Positions 5,168-5,881 of a stretch of 5,881 nt of DNA are shown piece after piece. The notes beneath the pieces were generated by a model. That model did not search any database, was not told the origin of the DNA, and saw only the letters and a list, made by a program, of their open reading frames with translations. Source of the DNA: Altererythrobacter sp. (GTDB lineage: Bacteria; Pseudomonadota; Alphaproteobacteria; Sphingomonadales; Sphingomonadaceae); the NCBI GenBank assembly GCA_023299945.1, contig JALZVZ010000067.1, positions 1-5,881 on the forward strand. The letters are read 5' to 3'. A program made the translations under genes and the position numbers. Every line of letters starts with the position of its first letter. Within the stretch, counting starts at the first letter, position 1.

Positions 5168-5881
5168 TTACTGCGCTATTCCTTCGAGCAGTTTTGCTTG
5201 GCCAAGTTCGGCGAGAATGGTTTCACCAGCGATTACCCGTTGGCCCATCAAAACCTTTGGCTCTGTGCCTGCCGGCAAATACACATCTACACGGCTACCA
5301 AAGCGAATGTGGCCGACGCGCTGACCTCCAGCGAGCATGTCGCCTGTCTTAACATGCGGAATGATCCGGCGAGCGATCAGGCCTGCAATTTGCGTAAAAC
5401 CAACCTGCAAGCCATCAGAGCGTTCAATCAAGAAATGCTGGCGTTCATTCTCCTCGCTCGCCTTATCGAGGTCAGCATTCATGAATTTGCCAGGAATATA
5501 GACCAGGCGCGTGACTGTGCCGCCGATTGGCGTGCGGTTGATATGGACATCGAATACGCTCATAAAAATGGATACGCGCGTCACCGGCCCACTGGGCATG
5601 CCTTTATAACCGGAACCATCTTCAATCCGCAGCTCTTCGGGCGGCTCAACCTGAGTGATCAAGGAAATCAGCCCGTCTGCTGGCGAGACAATCGCCACCT
5701 CGTCCTGCGGGACTACGCGCTCTGGATCGCGGAAGAAGGCGAATACGCCTGCCGACACAAGCAGCATCGGCCAGCCCAGAAACTGCCACCCCAGCAGCAA
5801 TAACGGTATGAGACTTAGCCCCACCGCTATCGAGCCAAAAATAATGCCTTCGCGGTGGATCGCAGGCCAGCTCCAGCTGAC
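5168..5881 (-). CDS. psd: Phosphatidylserine decarboxylase proenzyme, 5' end outside the window
   Basis: This pyruvoyl-dependent enzyme converts phosphatidylserine to phosphatidylethanolamine at the inner membrane, using the product of the neighbouring pssA. The visible 237 residues continue past the right edge (beginning ...[11 protein letters not shown]). The frame also has a GTG at 5824, but the residues before it are typical of the family, so that is not the start. Residues 11-50 are hydrophobic membrane-associated segments, followed by FFRDPER. The catalytic-site stretches are SPADG (visible 66-70) and FDVHINRTP with Asp111 and His113. The self-cleavage motif is RFGSRVD: cleavage between Gly195 and Ser196 leaves a short alpha chain whose Ser196 becomes the pyruvoyl group. 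FGS in place of the E. coli LGST, together with the small size, marks it as the short archaeal-like Psd (PSD-A) common in alphaproteobacteria. It stands first in a psd-pssA pair. Confidence 0.96.
   Translation of the reverse strand, partial: VSWSWPAIHREGIIFGSIAVGLSLIPLLLLGWQFLGWPMLLVSAGVFAFFRDPERVVPQDEVAIVSPADGLISLITQVEPPEELRIEDGSGYKGMPSGPVTRVSIFMSVFDVHINRTPIGGTVTRLVYIPGKFMNADLDKASEENERQHFLIERSDGLQVGFTQIAGLIARRIIPHVKTGDMLAGGQRVGHIRFGSRVDVYLPAGTEPKVLMGQRVIAGETILAELGQAKLLEGIAQ

Noticed and set aside
5018..5803. Long plus-strand open frame opposite psd and the start of pssA
   Set aside because: It is antisense to two well-identified enzymes, and its translation has no recognisable protein features.
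5822..5824. GTG as the start of psd
   Set aside because: The frame continues to the window edge with typical Psd N-terminal residues ([11 protein letters not shown]), so the gene is cut by the window rather than starting here.

Overview
The window looks like a chromosomal segment of an alphaproteobacterium, most likely a sphingomonad (Erythrobacter/Sphingomonas type). This rests on the protein style of S2, EF-Ts, PssA and the short archaeal-type Psd, the moderately high GC of the core genes, and a GAAC-N7-GAAC direct repeat of the kind that alphaproteobacterial LexA binds. The genus is an inference.

Layout, right to left (most genes are on the minus strand): a 5'-truncated psd (5168-5881) and pssA (4327-5127) form a two-gene phosphatidylethanolamine module. 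A small plus-strand gene for an 87-residue membrane protein (4077-4340) converges on pssA and overlaps its last codons. A 340-base intergenic region (3737-4076) holds the rpsB leader and a cluster of GAAC repeats next to a TTGACA hexamer. Then come rpsB (2984-3736) and tsf (1950-2876), the usual S2/EF-Ts translation operon. Both carry the same ribosome-binding module, a strong hairpin lies between them, and tsf is closed by a clear rho-independent terminator (1876-1918).

Beyond that terminator the character changes. Instead of the expected pyrH/frr, there is an AT-richer accessory segment. It holds a 326-residue protein that looks like the C-terminal end of a polymorphic (contact-dependent or secreted) toxin (814-1794). 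A 115-residue acidic protein follows 7 bases later and is probably its immunity partner (459-806). The left edge holds pieces of an unrecognised gene split between two frames (1-417). The toxin's 5' end looks damaged: a strong Shine-Dalgarno and GTG lie in frame upstream but are cut off by a single TAG. This suggests an orphan or decaying toxin cassette.

The two most interesting points are the possible SOS-controlled small membrane protein beside rpsB and the toxin/immunity cassette behind tsf. No RNA genes, CRISPR arrays or insertion sequences were seen.
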